Positions 21,101-33,913 are shown, counted from the first letter of the stretch. The stretch: 64,000 bases of DNA from Collybia mongolica (GCA_013420905.1 JAAXNY010000005.1:3596001-3660000); one strand, 5' to 3'. A program made the numbers and translations. Notes: a model not told the origin generated them from the letters alone.

Positions 21101-22776
21101 ACACCGGGACCCTAGGGGTAGACTCAACTGAAGAGAAAATCGGCGCACGTATCTCTTCGAACCCACTATCGCCCACATGTGCTTCTACCTTTCCGACTCG
21201 GAGGCGACAGCGAGGCCAGGGGCGGGCACTTCGAATATAACATACCATACATGTACGCAGTTTTATCCTCCCTAGCGAGCCCTGCCCGGTCAGGGGAGAG
21301 CGTCCTTGTTCGGCTACGCGAGATTGGGTTTGGGAGAATTGAATGAGATGTGTGTGTGTTCCGAGTTCTCTGTTCATGCTTAGGCGCGCTCGGGGCGCGG
21401 CGGGCCCACATGGACGAGGTGGTCGGCAGTCGGCGCCATAGGTCACATGCGCCACACACTCTCGGCCCAATTTACTCGGAGAAGGCACCCCGCGCACAGC
21501 CACGCACGCCTGTCCGTTTCACGTTCTTACCTTCCCACCACTCGACACACGTATCTCGGTCTCTCCGCTCTGTCTGTCTACCAACCACGCCAAGTTCCAA
21601 CCGACGATGTGACCGCGGATCCGGATCCTTTTTTTTTTTTTTCTCCTCACGACGCGGATTGACACCGTTTCGACAGCAATTGTACCGGTCAACTTTGTTG
21701 TATGTTTTTTTTTTTTCCTTTCTCTTTCCATTTCCCTTGTTTTCTTTTTTGGAAGCCAGGGGTGGACCACGACACAAAAAAGGAGAAAACACGAGGCGAA
21801 GGAAGGGGGCAAACGCCGGTGAACTGAGATCGAGGATCGTGCGACGAGCGTCGAATTTTTTTTTTTTTTTTTTCCTTCTACTTGGGCGAGGAGCAAGTCG
21901 GAAGTATTTACATGGTTACGCCTTGAAAGTAGCGACGGCTTTTTTGCTTGGGGGTCTTTCTTTGTTATGTTTTCCCATATCTGTCGTGCCCCTTTGTATT
22001 TCTCCGCTCGCAGTCCATGGAGAGTCGTACAACAGTCGTGTCGCGTAGAATATATTGACTGAGCCTTGGCGGTCGTTGTCCCGTTATCGATTTATTCCAA
22101 ATTTACGTCCTCTTCGGGGCACGCGACCACCCACGACTACGCCTCTGACCAATATGCAAGCTTAGGGACTGCCAATACAGTCTTCCTCCTATCGCGCCAA
22201 TGGACGGACCGCTCGCCAACACATGTTTTTTCCACTTCTATTTTTTTTTTTTCCTTCGCCCACGATCCATCCGCCCACCGCACCCCTTAAGGCCCAACTC
22301 TTGTATTTCTGTAAGTTCTCCGCGCTCGAAATGCCCCCCCCCACTGTGCAGCCCTGCCCTGCCCTGCCCAAGGGAGGGCGTTTAAGTTTAGGCGTGCATT
22401 CTCCATTCTCGCGGTCCATTCTCGCGAGGGTGGCGTGCCGACGTCGACATGGGACATGGGACGTTGTAGTTTATACAGACATGTATAATGGGAAAACTCC
22501 AAAAAAACGACCACATGTGCATATGCAATATCCTGACGCCGCCCCTGGACATGCCGTCTGTCACGTAGCGCATGTATTAACGTACGTACTCTCCCCCTCC
22601 TTCCCCCCCCCCTCGCTGGCACCCCTCAAAAAAAAAATCCCAAGCACACGTCTGTGTCCGAGTCCGAGGCCCGGCATGCAGCTCCCCACGCCATCGACAC
22701 CCCCCCGTCGTCCCCCCAACCGAACAACGCTTCTTCGTCAAGCTTTAAACAGGTCAACGTCCAACTTTTTTGATAA

Positions 22777-22808
22777 GGGGGTTAGCTGGGGCTGGGGCTG
22801 GGGCTGGG
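22777..22808 (+). repeat. G-rich repeat with G-quadruplex potential
   Basis: Five guanine tracts: G5 at 22777-22781, G4 at 22788-22791, 22794-22797 and 22800-22803, and G3 at 22806-22808. The last four are separated only by CT, giving perfect GGGGCT units. Four tracts of three or more G with 2-nt loops fit the standard quadruplex rule. Confidence 0.7.
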
Positions 22809-22949
22809 ACTCCCCCCCCCCACCCTCACGTTCCGCCCGTCACACAGCGCCACACCACCTCACACACTCACCAAGCACATGCAACATGGCGTTCCCTGTC
22901 GTTGCGGTGTCCGAATCCCACATTCCAAACTCCACATACACACATACAT

Positions 22950-22978
22950 ACACACGCACACGCACACGCACACGCACG
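22950..22978 (+). repeat. CACACG microsatellite
   Basis: An ACACGC hexamer is repeated about four times at the end of a longer CA-rich tract that begins near 22934. The open frame across it (Thr-Arg repeats) is a by-product of the repeat. Confidence 0.75.
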
Positions 22979-24174
22979 TCCGTCCGTCCGTTAGTAGCTG
23001 TATCTGTAACTTGTAACCGTATGATAGCACATATCTAAATCCATGCCTGTATGACCGTCGACAGGCGTGCAAAAATGAAATGAATCGAAGCTCGACGCGT
23101 GATCGGAGGGGGTGGGGGCGTCGCGCATCCCAGCCAAGCCCTCGCTCCCACGTCGCGAGTCCGAGTCAAGTCAAGTCAAAAAGGTCCAGATCATGATCGC
23201 GTTTCATGGCGTTTCCGTCACTTTGCCCCCCCCCCCCCCTTGCTTCCTTCCCCCCGTCCAAGGCCTCCCATTTCGGGCAAGGCACCCACAGCCTCGCGAA
23301 GTAACCCCGCTGTCGAACAACCGTTAACCGTCCGGAGGGAACCCATTTGATGTCACTTATCACCCGCAACAGGACGTTTTAACGTTCAAAGCCATCGCCG
23401 AGATACCCTCAGATAGTGAATAATGCCTTGCATCACACAAATAACAAATCGGGACATCCAAAAAAAAAAACTTTTGCTTTTTTTTTTTTTTCGCTTCGCA
23501 TGTAAATTGTGAGGGCTAAGTACTTTCTTTGTCTTGTAATAGAAAACAATCATCTAGGGGGACAGGGTACGTAGACTTAGGTAGACAGATATAGAGAGAG
23601 ATGAGATGATGAGTGAGTGGTACACATGCAGAAAAATAAAGTGCGCGAATAAACAACAGTGAGGGCGGCGTCAGCGGCGCGTCTTCCCCGCAGGCAGGGC
23701 AGGGGGGGGGCGGTATCAAGGTCAGGGGGATATACGAGAGCCAAGAGGTAATAAATAACGAAAAATGTCCAGGGACGCGAAGAGCGATGGGGGGGGGGGT
23801 GGGTTGTGCGGGCCAAAAAGGGGGGAAATGTATAAGTAATTTCAAAGTGAGGAGGGGGAGGAACTGTCCGCGCCGGGGAAGGCAGTCCGAGGCAAAAAGA
23901 GGAGAGATGAGCGCAGGTGATACATGTGGATAGTAGATTGTTACACGAGCCGGCCAATAAATACGTATTGAGACAGGGCGTAAATGCTGCGGTCGAGAGG
24001 AGGGAGGGGGGGGGGGGGATATAAAGGGAATGGTGGTATCGCGACCAGCAACGCCAGGTTGTGTGGACTGGGGGGGGGGGAGGTTATATCGGTGTAATTT
24101 TTTTTTCTCTTCCGGGTTGAAATAACAATATGAAATCCCATTTTTCGTAAATTTTTTTTTTCGCGCACCGCTCC

Positions 24175-25854
24175 TCAAACCAGGACGGCGGAGACGGCGG
24201 CCGGGCTCTGCATGAGAGGGGTCGCCGCGACAGAACCAGTCTCCTGCCCGAGGTCGAGGAGGCTCGTCGGGGGCGACGCCACTGTTTGCCACCCAGTCGT
24301 CTCTTGCTGCTCCGACACTGACGTGCGGCGGTAGTAGCCCTGCTGCCCGTTCAAGCCCGACGCCGAGCCAGGCGGAGAGTAATACGGAACGGTGTGTGCC
24401 TTGCGCGGCGTCGGCGAGGAGTGCATGCTCGCGATGTCCGACAGGGGTGCGTTCGGGAGGCGGATGCCGCCGTCGCGCGGGGGAGACAGAGAGTCACGAG
24501 ATAGGGGAAACGCGCCAGCGTTGGGGGAGTTGAACGAGGTAGGAGGGGCGGAGCCTGCCGAGTAGACGGATACTGGGGAAACGGGAAGGGGACAAGTTTA
24601 GCAGCACGCTTTGGGAGAGGCGGGCTTGCATAACACACCATTATCATCCCAATCACTCGCGCCGCTGCCCGAGTGGACAGAGGACGACGAGGAGACGGAG
24701 GAGCGGCGGACGAGGCCGAACTCGCGAGGCTCCTTCTTGACGAGGGCCATTTTTGCTTTAGGGCTGACGGTGCCCTTGGACTGCTTGCGGGCCTTGTTGC
24801 CTGCGCGGAGCTCATCGAAGCGCAGGGGGCGGGGACGCAGGTGGGTGCGCTCGTAGAGACCGCACTTGTTGCAGACGATTTTTCCGGGGTTGAGGGTGGA
24901 GCGGCGCCAGGAGGGTGGCTCGGTTGTGTGGCAGTTGAAGCAGCGGCGGCGGAGGTATTGTGTTTCTTTTGACGCGGCATCGTCCGTGTGCTGGACGGGG
25001 AGGCCGGTGTGGGGGGAGAGGTAGGACATGGACATCGGATGGCAGGAGGAAGACGAAGGGGGGCGGTAGAAGGAAGTCTGCGATGGTACCATGAGAGGCT
25101 GGTTGTCCTCGAGCTTTATGGAAGTGTTGTCATCAAATTCGTGATACTGGGGGTGGGGGGACGAGGAGAGGGAAGGGATGAAGCCATCACCCTGAGAATC
25201 AGAGGATAGAGGGAGTGGCTCGCCGTAGAGGGAATCTTGGCGAGACGGGTAACCCTGCTGCTGCATGAAGGGGGGATATTGCTGCATGGCCACACCATCG
25301 TCGCGGTCCTGACGGACGTAGGGGAAGGTGGCTCTGCGGATGAGGGTGTAATCGTGATGGCGATTGTGCTGCTGGTTGTGAGACCAGTTTTCTGAACCAT
25401 TGAAGCCAGGTTCTGCTGCCTGGTCAAGGTAGGGCGGTTGATGTTGTTGCTGTTGTTGTTGTTGTTGTTGCTGCTGCTGCTGTTGTTGCTCTGCGATATC
25501 GTGGTCGTAGAGCTCCTGGAGAAGGGAGCCACGGGAGGGGTTGAAGGCAAAGGGCTGCTGCTGAGTAGGGTTCCAGTAGGCAGTGTCAGTGCCTACGACC
25601 TGGACAGCACCGTCATGGACGCCATGGGAATCATCGCTGTCTGCGGTATAGATACGGGGCTCGAGGTCGAGGGACGGTTTGAAATGGTGTTCTGGTGGAT
25701 AGTGCATGTGGTGTGGGGAGGGGGTGCGAGGAGCAGAAGAGTCGGAGTAGGAGGTATATGCGTCAAAGTGCAGCGAGTCCATGGAGTGAGTGAGATGAAG
25801 GGCTTTCTCTTTCTCCGTGGCCAGCTTCCGATCCTGTTTTGAAGGCAGAACCAC
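24175..25854 (-). CDS. GATA-type zinc-finger transcription factor with polyglutamine tract
   Basis: Two exons, 25854-24639 and 24572-24175, give 537 aa. The intron (24573-24638) has a GTGTGT donor, CTAAAC branch and CCCCAG acceptor. Reading through it would stop early after KPASPKACC, whereas splicing restores DWDDNVSVYSAGSAPPTSFN. The protein has a Ser/Pro-rich N-terminus, about 17 glutamines near residues 120-137 and one GATA finger (Cys305, Cys308, Cys328, Cys331; CX2CX19CX2C) reading CFNCHTTEPPSWRRST and CNKCGLYERTHLRPRP. A basic segment and a long Ser/Pro/Gln-rich tail follow. It should be a nuclear DNA-binding regulator; fungal GATA factors control nitrogen use, light, iron and fruiting, and I cannot say which applies. 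The start could also be the internal ATG at 25782 (MDSLHFDAY), or an upstream exon may join at the CAG-like acceptor near 25837. Very long non-coding flanks on both sides suggest complex regulation. Confidence 0.88.
25441..25495 (-). repeat. CAA/CAG trinucleotide tract (polyglutamine)
   Basis: On the minus strand a mixed run of CAA and CAG codons encodes about 17 consecutive glutamines in the GATA factor, interrupted by one histidine near the end. The mixture of the two codons makes the tract more stable than a pure repeat. Confidence 0.85.
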
Positions 25855-28800
25855 TGTCAGGGTCTGCTCCCAAATCGGGAAACTTCCCCATTCAGACAGA
25901 GCTCCAGATCGGGGCGAATCTCATTGCACCGGTACTACCGCACGGACCCCGGAAGAGGAGACCCCGGAGACCAGGAGCTCCTTGAGACACGTACCAAAGC
26001 TCTGGGTCGAACCCCGCCAACAGCGCCGCCCCGGCCGACCCGGCTGGCGATTGTTTGTTTTCCCACGGATTAGGCGAAGTGAGCACCCACCGCACAACTC
26101 GTTCTGTTTGGACCCCGGCTGCTCCCGTTCGAGCGGTCTCTTACCAGCTCACCTCTCCGCGGATTCACTTTCGCGTTTCATTTCTCCAACGGAACACATC
26201 TTGTGCACTGCTCCCATTCCGTTCCTGAGCCCAGCCTCTGTATTTATATCGTTTCTTCCCCCCATGGGCACTGAGAACCTGATATCCTCTCGTTTGTGTT
26301 TCTAGTTGAGCGTCTACTTACTCGTACTGTCCCCCGTCTTTTGCTATGCCTTTTTCCTTGATCAGTTTCCGTCTCAGTTTCTAAATCAACCATTCTGTAA
26401 TAATATCAATTCTCCATCCCATCTTAATGAAATCCCCCCGTCGATAAGCCAACAAACAGCGAAGGCAGTACTCCCATCTTGCAGATCCCGCTCGTACTTA
26501 CCACCCCCCGGGCCCGCTTCCCGTTCGAAGCCCGAGGTTTCCATCCCCTTCATTCCCTCCTCCCCTCCAATTCACATTCCCATACATCGCGACGCCAAAC
26601 GCCTGACAAAACACTCACGGCCGTCCGCCGATCCTTTATGCCCATGGGCTCAGCGCCATTACGCCGGTGGGGGGGTCCATGAGCGCCACAGCCGTAAAGC
26701 CATACCCCCGAGCCACCACCTCAGCAGGTGGCCTGCCCACTTCATACGCGCCCACTCCCGGTGAACGAGGAACGAGGCATCGACGGGTTACCTAAGGCCC
26801 TGCCGAGACGCGCATTTCCCCTCTTCACACAAGTAATAGCTGTATTACATTCTTGCATTCCCCCATTACGAGACGCCCTTACATACGTACATAACACTCA
26901 TTCCCTCAGGTGGGCCACCCGAGAATTCGCCCGCCGATAGAAATCTCAGCACGGGGGGTCCCGATAAGCATTACGCGACCATCGTGCGACTGTTACTGTC
27001 GATTTTGGCGGTACGAGTTGCATACCACACCACCGTGCATAAGGGACCACGGCGAATACGTATATGGTCACGCACTCTACCTGGGCAGGGAAGGACAGCA
27101 CGGCGAGGATGAGAACCCGCGCGCAGCCTGAATGAATTGTAATTGTATACCGTATATGTACAATCCTTGTTCAACCTGCCGGAAGCAGCCCACCCATTAC
27201 GATCTCCCCCGTATGGTGCACAATAGAATTCATAGGACATTACACCATAGCACACAGTATAGCAGCACAGAACACCCAATCTTAATCGGTTCCTAGCCCC
27301 CCCCTTCAAGTTCTAGCCCTATAATCGATAGTCCATTAGCTGGCGTACTAGTAACTTGAATGAAAAAACACGGAATGAAATTAAAAATGAACGAAACGAA
27401 CAATCTCAAGCCTGAGTTCTTGGCCGAACCCAGAAGAAACTCACACCTCGGAACACACGCTGGTATTATTCGCGCCTCTCTACCAGCCCAAATTCAATCA
27501 ATGACATGCACGCGGCGAAACAGCCCTACCCACTCGTTAAGACGGCTCGGGAGAAGTCCACGGCCCCCCACGACCACCCAAGAATAAGAGAATACAGTAG
27601 CAAGCGTCTCCGGGCGTCCGAACCCGAGCCCACACCCAGGGCCCAGGGCCACATCTGACAGCGCGCGACAGCTCAGTCCATTTATAGCCTGAGTATCGCT
27701 GGCGGTCTTCCGAGCGTCGAATGTTCGAACGTACCAGAAGCCAGAACGCACAACCCAAGGCCTGAGCTTCGGAACCGCCAGCTGCGGCTCAGCCGGGTGC
27801 TAAGAACCGGGACGTTTTTGGGGCTGGCACTGGCGGATTACGATCGTGGACCTAGTTGATAGCGTGTATGTACTCGATGTGTAGCTTGGGCTGACGGGAA
27901 AAAGGAAGCTTGGGCGTGTTTAATAAGCTCGGCGGACGACGTCACACTCGTTAGCATTTTTTTTGTTTTTTTTTTTTACCCACGGAACGTGCAGCGTGGA
28001 ATGCGTTGGTGTGCTGGAGAGAAGGCATCCCGGCGGGTAGGTAATTAAGAAATCCTTGACACGTCGTGGGTAGGAGGAAGAGGGACCGTAGGCTCGGAGG
28101 CGAGGAAGAATGGCGAACCTAGGAATTCTGGTGATAGCATTAGACAGCGACGTTGGACGCTGAACTCACACCTTCTGCATCCTCGACCAAATACAAAGTC
28201 CAATACAAACGCCAGGCGTGCCACCCATCCATTCCGTCCCGACGCAGTGGCTCACTCGTCCCCGACCTCTGAACATGCAGATCCTAATCCTGCAGGGCCG
28301 CACAAACGCGTCGCATCCTTAAGCTTCCTCTCATTGATCCACCCCATTCCCCCCCCCCCCCCCCCCTTCTAATGCCCACACCCAACGCTCAAACCCGCCA
28401 CAACGCCACTAGGAGGATGGGATGCAGGAACAGCGGGGACGCCCCTCGCAAACACCCTACCAGCAACGAGGCATGTGTCGTACTTGCAGGGTGCGCAACC
28501 ACAGGGACGGTACTGTATGACGGTACCCCCAAACGTGCGCGAGGAAGTTGACGTAGCAAGCCAAGGGTCGCGCCAGTGTCCGAGGGTTAATGGCCGCCGG
28601 GCTGACACATAAGCGGCATATCCATCCCACAGGCATAGAAACACTCGAGTGTCCCATCCCTCCCTATGAACCAATTACTGGATTACCACAACTCACGCGT
28701 CTGCACGCCCCCACCGCGCTCCTCGCTTCCCTCGGCGCAAGACGCCAGAACTTACTATGTACCCGCCCAATCCTAGGAAGCACAGACAAACATACCCCAC

Positions 28801-31800
28801 CCCCGCCTCCGGGCCAGCCTAGACCATATATGGGTGGCCGAGGAATATAGCTGACGGGTGCATAAAGGCCAGGGGTGGTAACAGTGGAGAAGATAACGAG
28901 AGATAACGTTGATATTATTCTCGGAGATCGACCGTGATCGCACTGTGAGATGGAATGTTGTGTGTGGGTCAGGGTCGGGGGTCCTGAATTGGGAAAAAAG
29001 GGCGCTCTCGAAGAATAAATGGAATCATGGCGATGTGCAGTGTGCGTGGTGTGTGTGGCTGTGCTTGAGTCACGAGGTCGAGAACGACAGGGCGACAGGT
29101 CCTATAGCACGCTATGCATACATGCGTAATACATTCCTTGCCTTCTTTCGCTGTCCATTTCACTCGGGGGAGCTACATGTAATAGTTAGCGCATATAGAA
29201 ACTCGATGAAGTAAAGAAGGCCAACAAAAGTTACTTGGCCCTGTCGAGAATCGCGGAGCACGGAAGGTGGGGGGCTGCGGCTCCGATAGTGCTCCTGGGG
29301 AAACTCAAGGGCATGTAGCATGGAACCCCTCGCAAAAAGGGAATTACTATGGAGTATAGGAGTAATTGTGAGCGCCGCAGCCCAACTAGCCCCAAGAAGG
29401 AGCAACAGAGGAGTTGGAAAAACCGTAGGCTTGCAGCCGGTATGTACGCACGTAAACATTACAGTATGACTCCCTTCCTCCCGAATGTGTCTCATAGTGC
29501 GGCATAGATCGCCCACCAGCTGCCTCTGGTAAAGGACCCGCGATCGCGAATGAACTGGTGCGGCGGTGGCGGCGCCGGGCGGAGGACAAGTTGATTGCGG
29601 GAACAGCGTGGGAGGGATATCGATGAAGAGTATAATCGTGTATTTGTTTGTAATGGGCGAGTCATATGCACAGGCGCCCATGCAGCATGGCGGCGGAAAC
29701 CCTCTAACGCATTTAGGCTGCTCACAGTAATTAGGTGGCATTGACTTACGGCATATCTAGAAATACAGCTGGAATGGAGCTCGTTGGTGGGTCCTCGTGG
29801 GGGAATCTCAACATGTACTCCGCACACCGGAGATGTCGGTGTCTGTCTCTGTCAAATAAACTGCCTGTAGTAGAGAAACCTTCGAAGCTCAGGTGAACTG
29901 CCCCCGTTGCTTGTTCGCGACTTGCCCATGTCATAACGCCGTTGCTGAATTTAGAAAAACAAGGCCATGGGCCCAAGCGAATATCTTTGGTCGGACGGAT
30001 ACACCGCTTGCATTTCGTTCCCTTCCCACCAACTCACCATGTCGACCAATCAATCAGTGCGGAATCAAGTGCAAGCCGCGTCCGGGTTCCGTTGTTCACC
30101 GATTAAAATTTGGATGTGATTAACCAAGTACGGCGCCCGTATAATTGAGTTGGCGTCGCAGTCAGATAAAGGATTTCCTTGGAAGGCTGTTGCGCTTGCC
30201 TAGGCCGGTCACCGGTCCCTCTACTCTACGAGGCACGTTATATCGAGGCTTCGTCCCTGTGAAACGACTGGTCATCAGAGTCTAGCCGTTACCCATGTTT
30301 ATGCAACCGTCCATGTTGATCGATATATGCATCGGCGTGCCGCGAATTAAATAATCTCTCTACTGCAGCCTCAAGTGCCAGTAGTGACGATGTGCCGCCA
30401 TGATTATGATCCGTAGCGTCTATAAATGCAAATCAAATATTCGCTTGGAAAATGGTCCACCTGATCCATGCCGGCTGAGGAACTCGGGGACATGACCTTG
30501 ACTCGCGTGTGTACCCTCCAACCAAAAAAAAAAAAATAGCATGACATTCGAATGTCAGAGCTGTCTAAACCCAATGTCGCGTTGACGGCATTTGAACATG
30601 CAGAAGCGAGGACCACATTCTCAATGGCTTCTTCTCCACATACCTTTTTACGACTCATCTTCGATAAATGTAAATCTACGCGTGACGGTACCAAACGCAC
30701 AGTGCCGCGTGCACGACCCTTGTCGCCCAAGCAACTAACGTTTTACACCCTTCAACGGTCTATCACAAAGCAAATACCCAGACGACTTTCAACGTCTGCG
30801 GATCCCTTTTCTCGTTTGTTGTCCGCTGTCGATAAGCATGAGCATGAATAACGCATCGCCCGAGGCAAAGTCTAATATAGCTGACGTCCTCCCGCCCAAG
30901 GCTGAACAGGATCAAGCAAAATGTTCGCATCATCGCGATCATACAGAGCGAAATTGTAATTCTTGGGATATGGAGGGACCCTGTCAACGTGGCGTGCAGT
31001 CTACTTCGGTGACAGCTCTCCGGAAATCCGGATCCCATGATCGAGGTGATTTAATCTACCCTTCATAACGTGGTAATTGCTTCCGTCGTGGAGAGAGAGT
31101 CGTGCGGAGTCTCCTGTGCAGATACGAGTATTTAACTGTATTCATCCAACTGCTCTCAAACGCGTGTAAGCGTCCATAAGGGCAATTGGGTAGGGAGTAA
31201 GGCACAGCGCTCATGGGGCTCATGTGGTGTACAAATGCTCCTGCAAAATTGGCTGTTTGCACTGCAAACAGCCTGACACCACGGCGTTCCGCCAAGCAGG
31301 CAGGGTCTTTCAGGTTTCAAGCCTTACATCTAGAGAAGAGGGGTCCTTGCGGAGAACCTATGCTTTACGTACGGTCCCGTAAGCACCACGCCCATACAAC
31401 AGGATATGGCTGTACGTACTTCATGGATGTGAACGTCCAATGAGACGCTCGTGAGGCTACTAGAGCAATCACACACAATCAACCCCACGCAGACTCGAAT
31501 CAACTGTTTGAGTGAGAAGTATAAAACAGATAGAAGCTGAACGTTTCGAGACTCGATAATTCAGGAAGCCCAAGCTCCAGGCGTCTGTGATAAGATCTAA
31601 ACTTGCCGGGCCAAAGGGAGATAACATAACATCAGCCCCTGCGAGAAGATCGAGAGCACAGATCAGGAGTTGGTCATGGGGCCACTGGGCTATCCTTGGA
31701 CGTGCTTCGAGAAGGACACCACCCGCGTTGAAGGGCTGTCTTCCATGTTATTCCAGCTCGAACATTGTTCGACGCCGTTAACCCAGGATTGATGAGGCGA

Positions 31801-33913
31801 AATGAATATTTGCCGCGAAGCTCGAGTGGTACAGCCAGCGCTGGACCGTGGCCAGGCTGGCGTTCTGAAGTTTTCTTCCCGGCAATGCTTCAACGACCGG
31901 ACCTTGACATGACGCCCCCAAAGAGAAGAGCATTTCTCATCCCCGCCGACCGCTGGGCGGGTAAAAAATAAAACGACAGTCCTAGGCATGACTCCACCCC
32001 TTGGGCCAAAATTACCGACCGTGGAAGCGAGCGTGGGTACCTGCGAACATGGTCGCCCGATATTCACAGGTGTCAGAATGGAGTTATCGGTGGCCCGTCA
32101 ATGCTAGATATGCCGAAATTTCATGCGTGGTGTGAGTGCTGTGCTGATCGGATGGAAATAGTTTCACGGTTTACCACGACATGCATTATGCAACGTGCAA
32201 CGACGTGCGCGCGGTACTTGGATTCCATTCCTGGGCGTCAAATTTCACTTTTGCATTGTATCTAAAAGTAGAATTGCGCGATTGGGTAAGTATGGACAAG
32301 GAGACACGGGACTTCTACGATAACGATTGAATTGGATCTCGGCAGCTAAAGTTGAGAAACTAGAAACAACTACTATGTAACCTGAGCCACGGCCACGGTT
32401 CGAGGCCGTTTGCCGCATAATAGTTCACCGCGGTTTCCTGAACCATCGGACGAAGGCAAAACATTCAGAAATAGACTCTCCTGTGATTATGACGTGGGAG
32501 GGTCCAGTGTAGGTCAGCTGTGCATGTTTTTCAAGGAGCGAAAGGAAGGGCAATGATATTCAATTTGTCTTTATATATTTTTTCGGGACGAATTTAGTGT
32601 ATAATCAGCTCACCGAGGACGTCCGCGCAGGTGAGGGGCTAGGGCGACAAGGGAGCTAGAAGTCGCCACTCTAGACTAATATTGAATTCTTTCTAAGACT
32701 TGTCGTTCGTTGGCGAGTCAAGGTTCGTAGGTACTTTTCATGTAACATTGAGTGACAACATATCTTGACTGTCAACTGAAAAACGCGGAGATAAACCGGG
32801 CGATACTTGTCATAATCAAATTTACAGGGCTAAGAAGGGGCTACTCCGGCGAAATAACTACACATATGGAAAAGGGGCGCCGAGCACGTGCTAGGCGGGA
32901 TCGAGATGAAGGTAATTTCCGGTGCAAGAGTGACGATCCTCCCTAATAGTCATGTCAGGGAAACGGGCATAGGGGAAGTTTATCGTTAGAGTACATATAA
33001 TAGCTGATAGCGTTCAGGGCAGAGAAAGGTCCAGACAGAGGAGAAGCTTAAGGTTCCTGTGGAAGGCCGCAGTCTCCACTGGAGCGCAGAACGCTGGTCC
33101 GGGGTTCGCCCAGTCTGCCCAAGGGAGGCAGCTAAAGTAGGTGTTGTGTTTTCAAGGGGAGCTATCTCTGAAAACTCCCTTGGCGAAGGCAAATTTGGCA
33201 CAGGAAGGGATAAGATCTCTTCTTAGAAGAACCGTCACTGGCCGCCAGTGAAGGAATTCGGTGGATGCCGCAACATGGGAGAGTCCACGAACGTACAGTT
33301 TGACGTTCATAAATTGAACCACGAGTCTGTCGACCAAAATTATTCGGGAGAGCTCTTGGTCATACGGTCCCGCCACCGTCATGTCAAGAAATAAATGAAT
33401 TCAGAGGTAACTCTGTGCCGTGGAAGGAAAGACGGAAATATCCTGAAAACTGGCCGCCTCCTGCCGGGACTTTAACAAACCAACGGCATAAGATAAGCAT
33501 CTGCTCACTCACGTCATTGGTTTTGACTCAGGTGTGTTTTCGGACTGTTCGAGAGCTGTCGGTAGGTAGATTGGAGCCGCCGATGGGGTAGGCCGTAGTT
33601 TACCACCAGATTTTTGTTCTGCTGCGGGTTGGTCACTTCTATTTCCTCTTGTTGTGTTGACCGATAGCTCAAGCCAAAATGAGCGTTAGGGGTTAGAGCT
33701 GCCATTGCGATACTGAGCCCCAGAGAGTTGGGCCTCGAGGCAGAGTCGCAAGGGAGAAGAATGACTGTTCAGGTTAGCAGGAATGGGGGAGCCGGCCCGC
33801 TATGTATATGAACGGTGGCACGTGCACATTCCCAGGGCAATCCCCATGTTGCTTGCCACTCAGCTGGCTTTTACACTTTCCCTGAAGTCTTGAATTCTGA
33901 AGAGGTCCACCAC
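25855..33913. other. Gene-poor 8 kb upstream of the GATA gene
   Basis: No convincing gene on either strand; the open frames are short, unspliceable and family-less. The part next to the GATA gene (to about 26.7 kb) is pyrimidine-rich on the plus strand and probably holds its leader and promoter. An 18-base C run lies at 28349-28366. The rest (28.9-33.9 kb) is ordinary unique-looking DNA without terminal repeats or reverse-transcriptase or transposase motifs. The right end must hold the DSC2 promoter. Confidence 0.45.
28349..28366 (+). repeat. Poly-C run (18 bases)
   Basis: An uninterrupted run of 18 C on the plus strand, in the long non-coding flank upstream of the GATA gene. Similar runs lie on the other side of the gene (14 C at 23226-23239, 13 G at 24006-24018). 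Run lengths this long are prone to sequencing error. Confidence 0.7.

Larger units (their letters stand above)
18150..24174. other. Gene-poor 6 kb with homopolymer-rich right half
   Basis: I recognise no gene here. Open frames up to about 230 codons near 21.3-23.0 kb are low-complexity products of T, C and CA tracts. The right half carries long T runs (18 T at 21856-21873), C runs (14 C at 23226-23239), a G-rich repeat near 22.8 kb and a CACACG microsatellite near 22.96 kb. From about 23.7 to 24.1 kb the plus strand changes to G runs (13 G at 24006-24018, 11 G at 24070-24080). The last few hundred bases are probably the 3' UTR of the minus-strand GATA gene, which would therefore be C-rich. 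Confidence 0.45.

Noticed and set aside
21350..23038. Long plus-strand open frames (up to about 270 codons) in the 21-23 kb belt
   Set aside because: They are made of Phe, Pro, His and Thr-Arg runs dictated by T, C and CACACG tracts, overlap in several frames, and resemble no protein.
25116..25842. Alternative-frame proteins of up to 144 codons overlapping the GATA gene (poly-Leu on the plus strand, poly-Asn/Ser on the minus)
   Set aside because: They are shadow frames created by the CAA/CAG tract and the GC-rich coding sequence of the GATA factor.
32385..32410. tRNA gene suggested by a GGTTCGAGGCC box-B-like sequence (also GGTTCGAACC near 46875 and GGTTCGACCC near 26010 on the minus strand)
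   Set aside because: None has a matching T-stem, a box A at the right distance or an acceptor stem; the 46875 case lies inside an esterase intron.
26000..33900. Transposon or LTR element in the large gene-poor interval
   Set aside because: I looked for polymerase, integrase or transposase motifs in the translated frames and for obvious terminal repeats by eye and found none; a repeat-library search would be needed to exclude old remnants.
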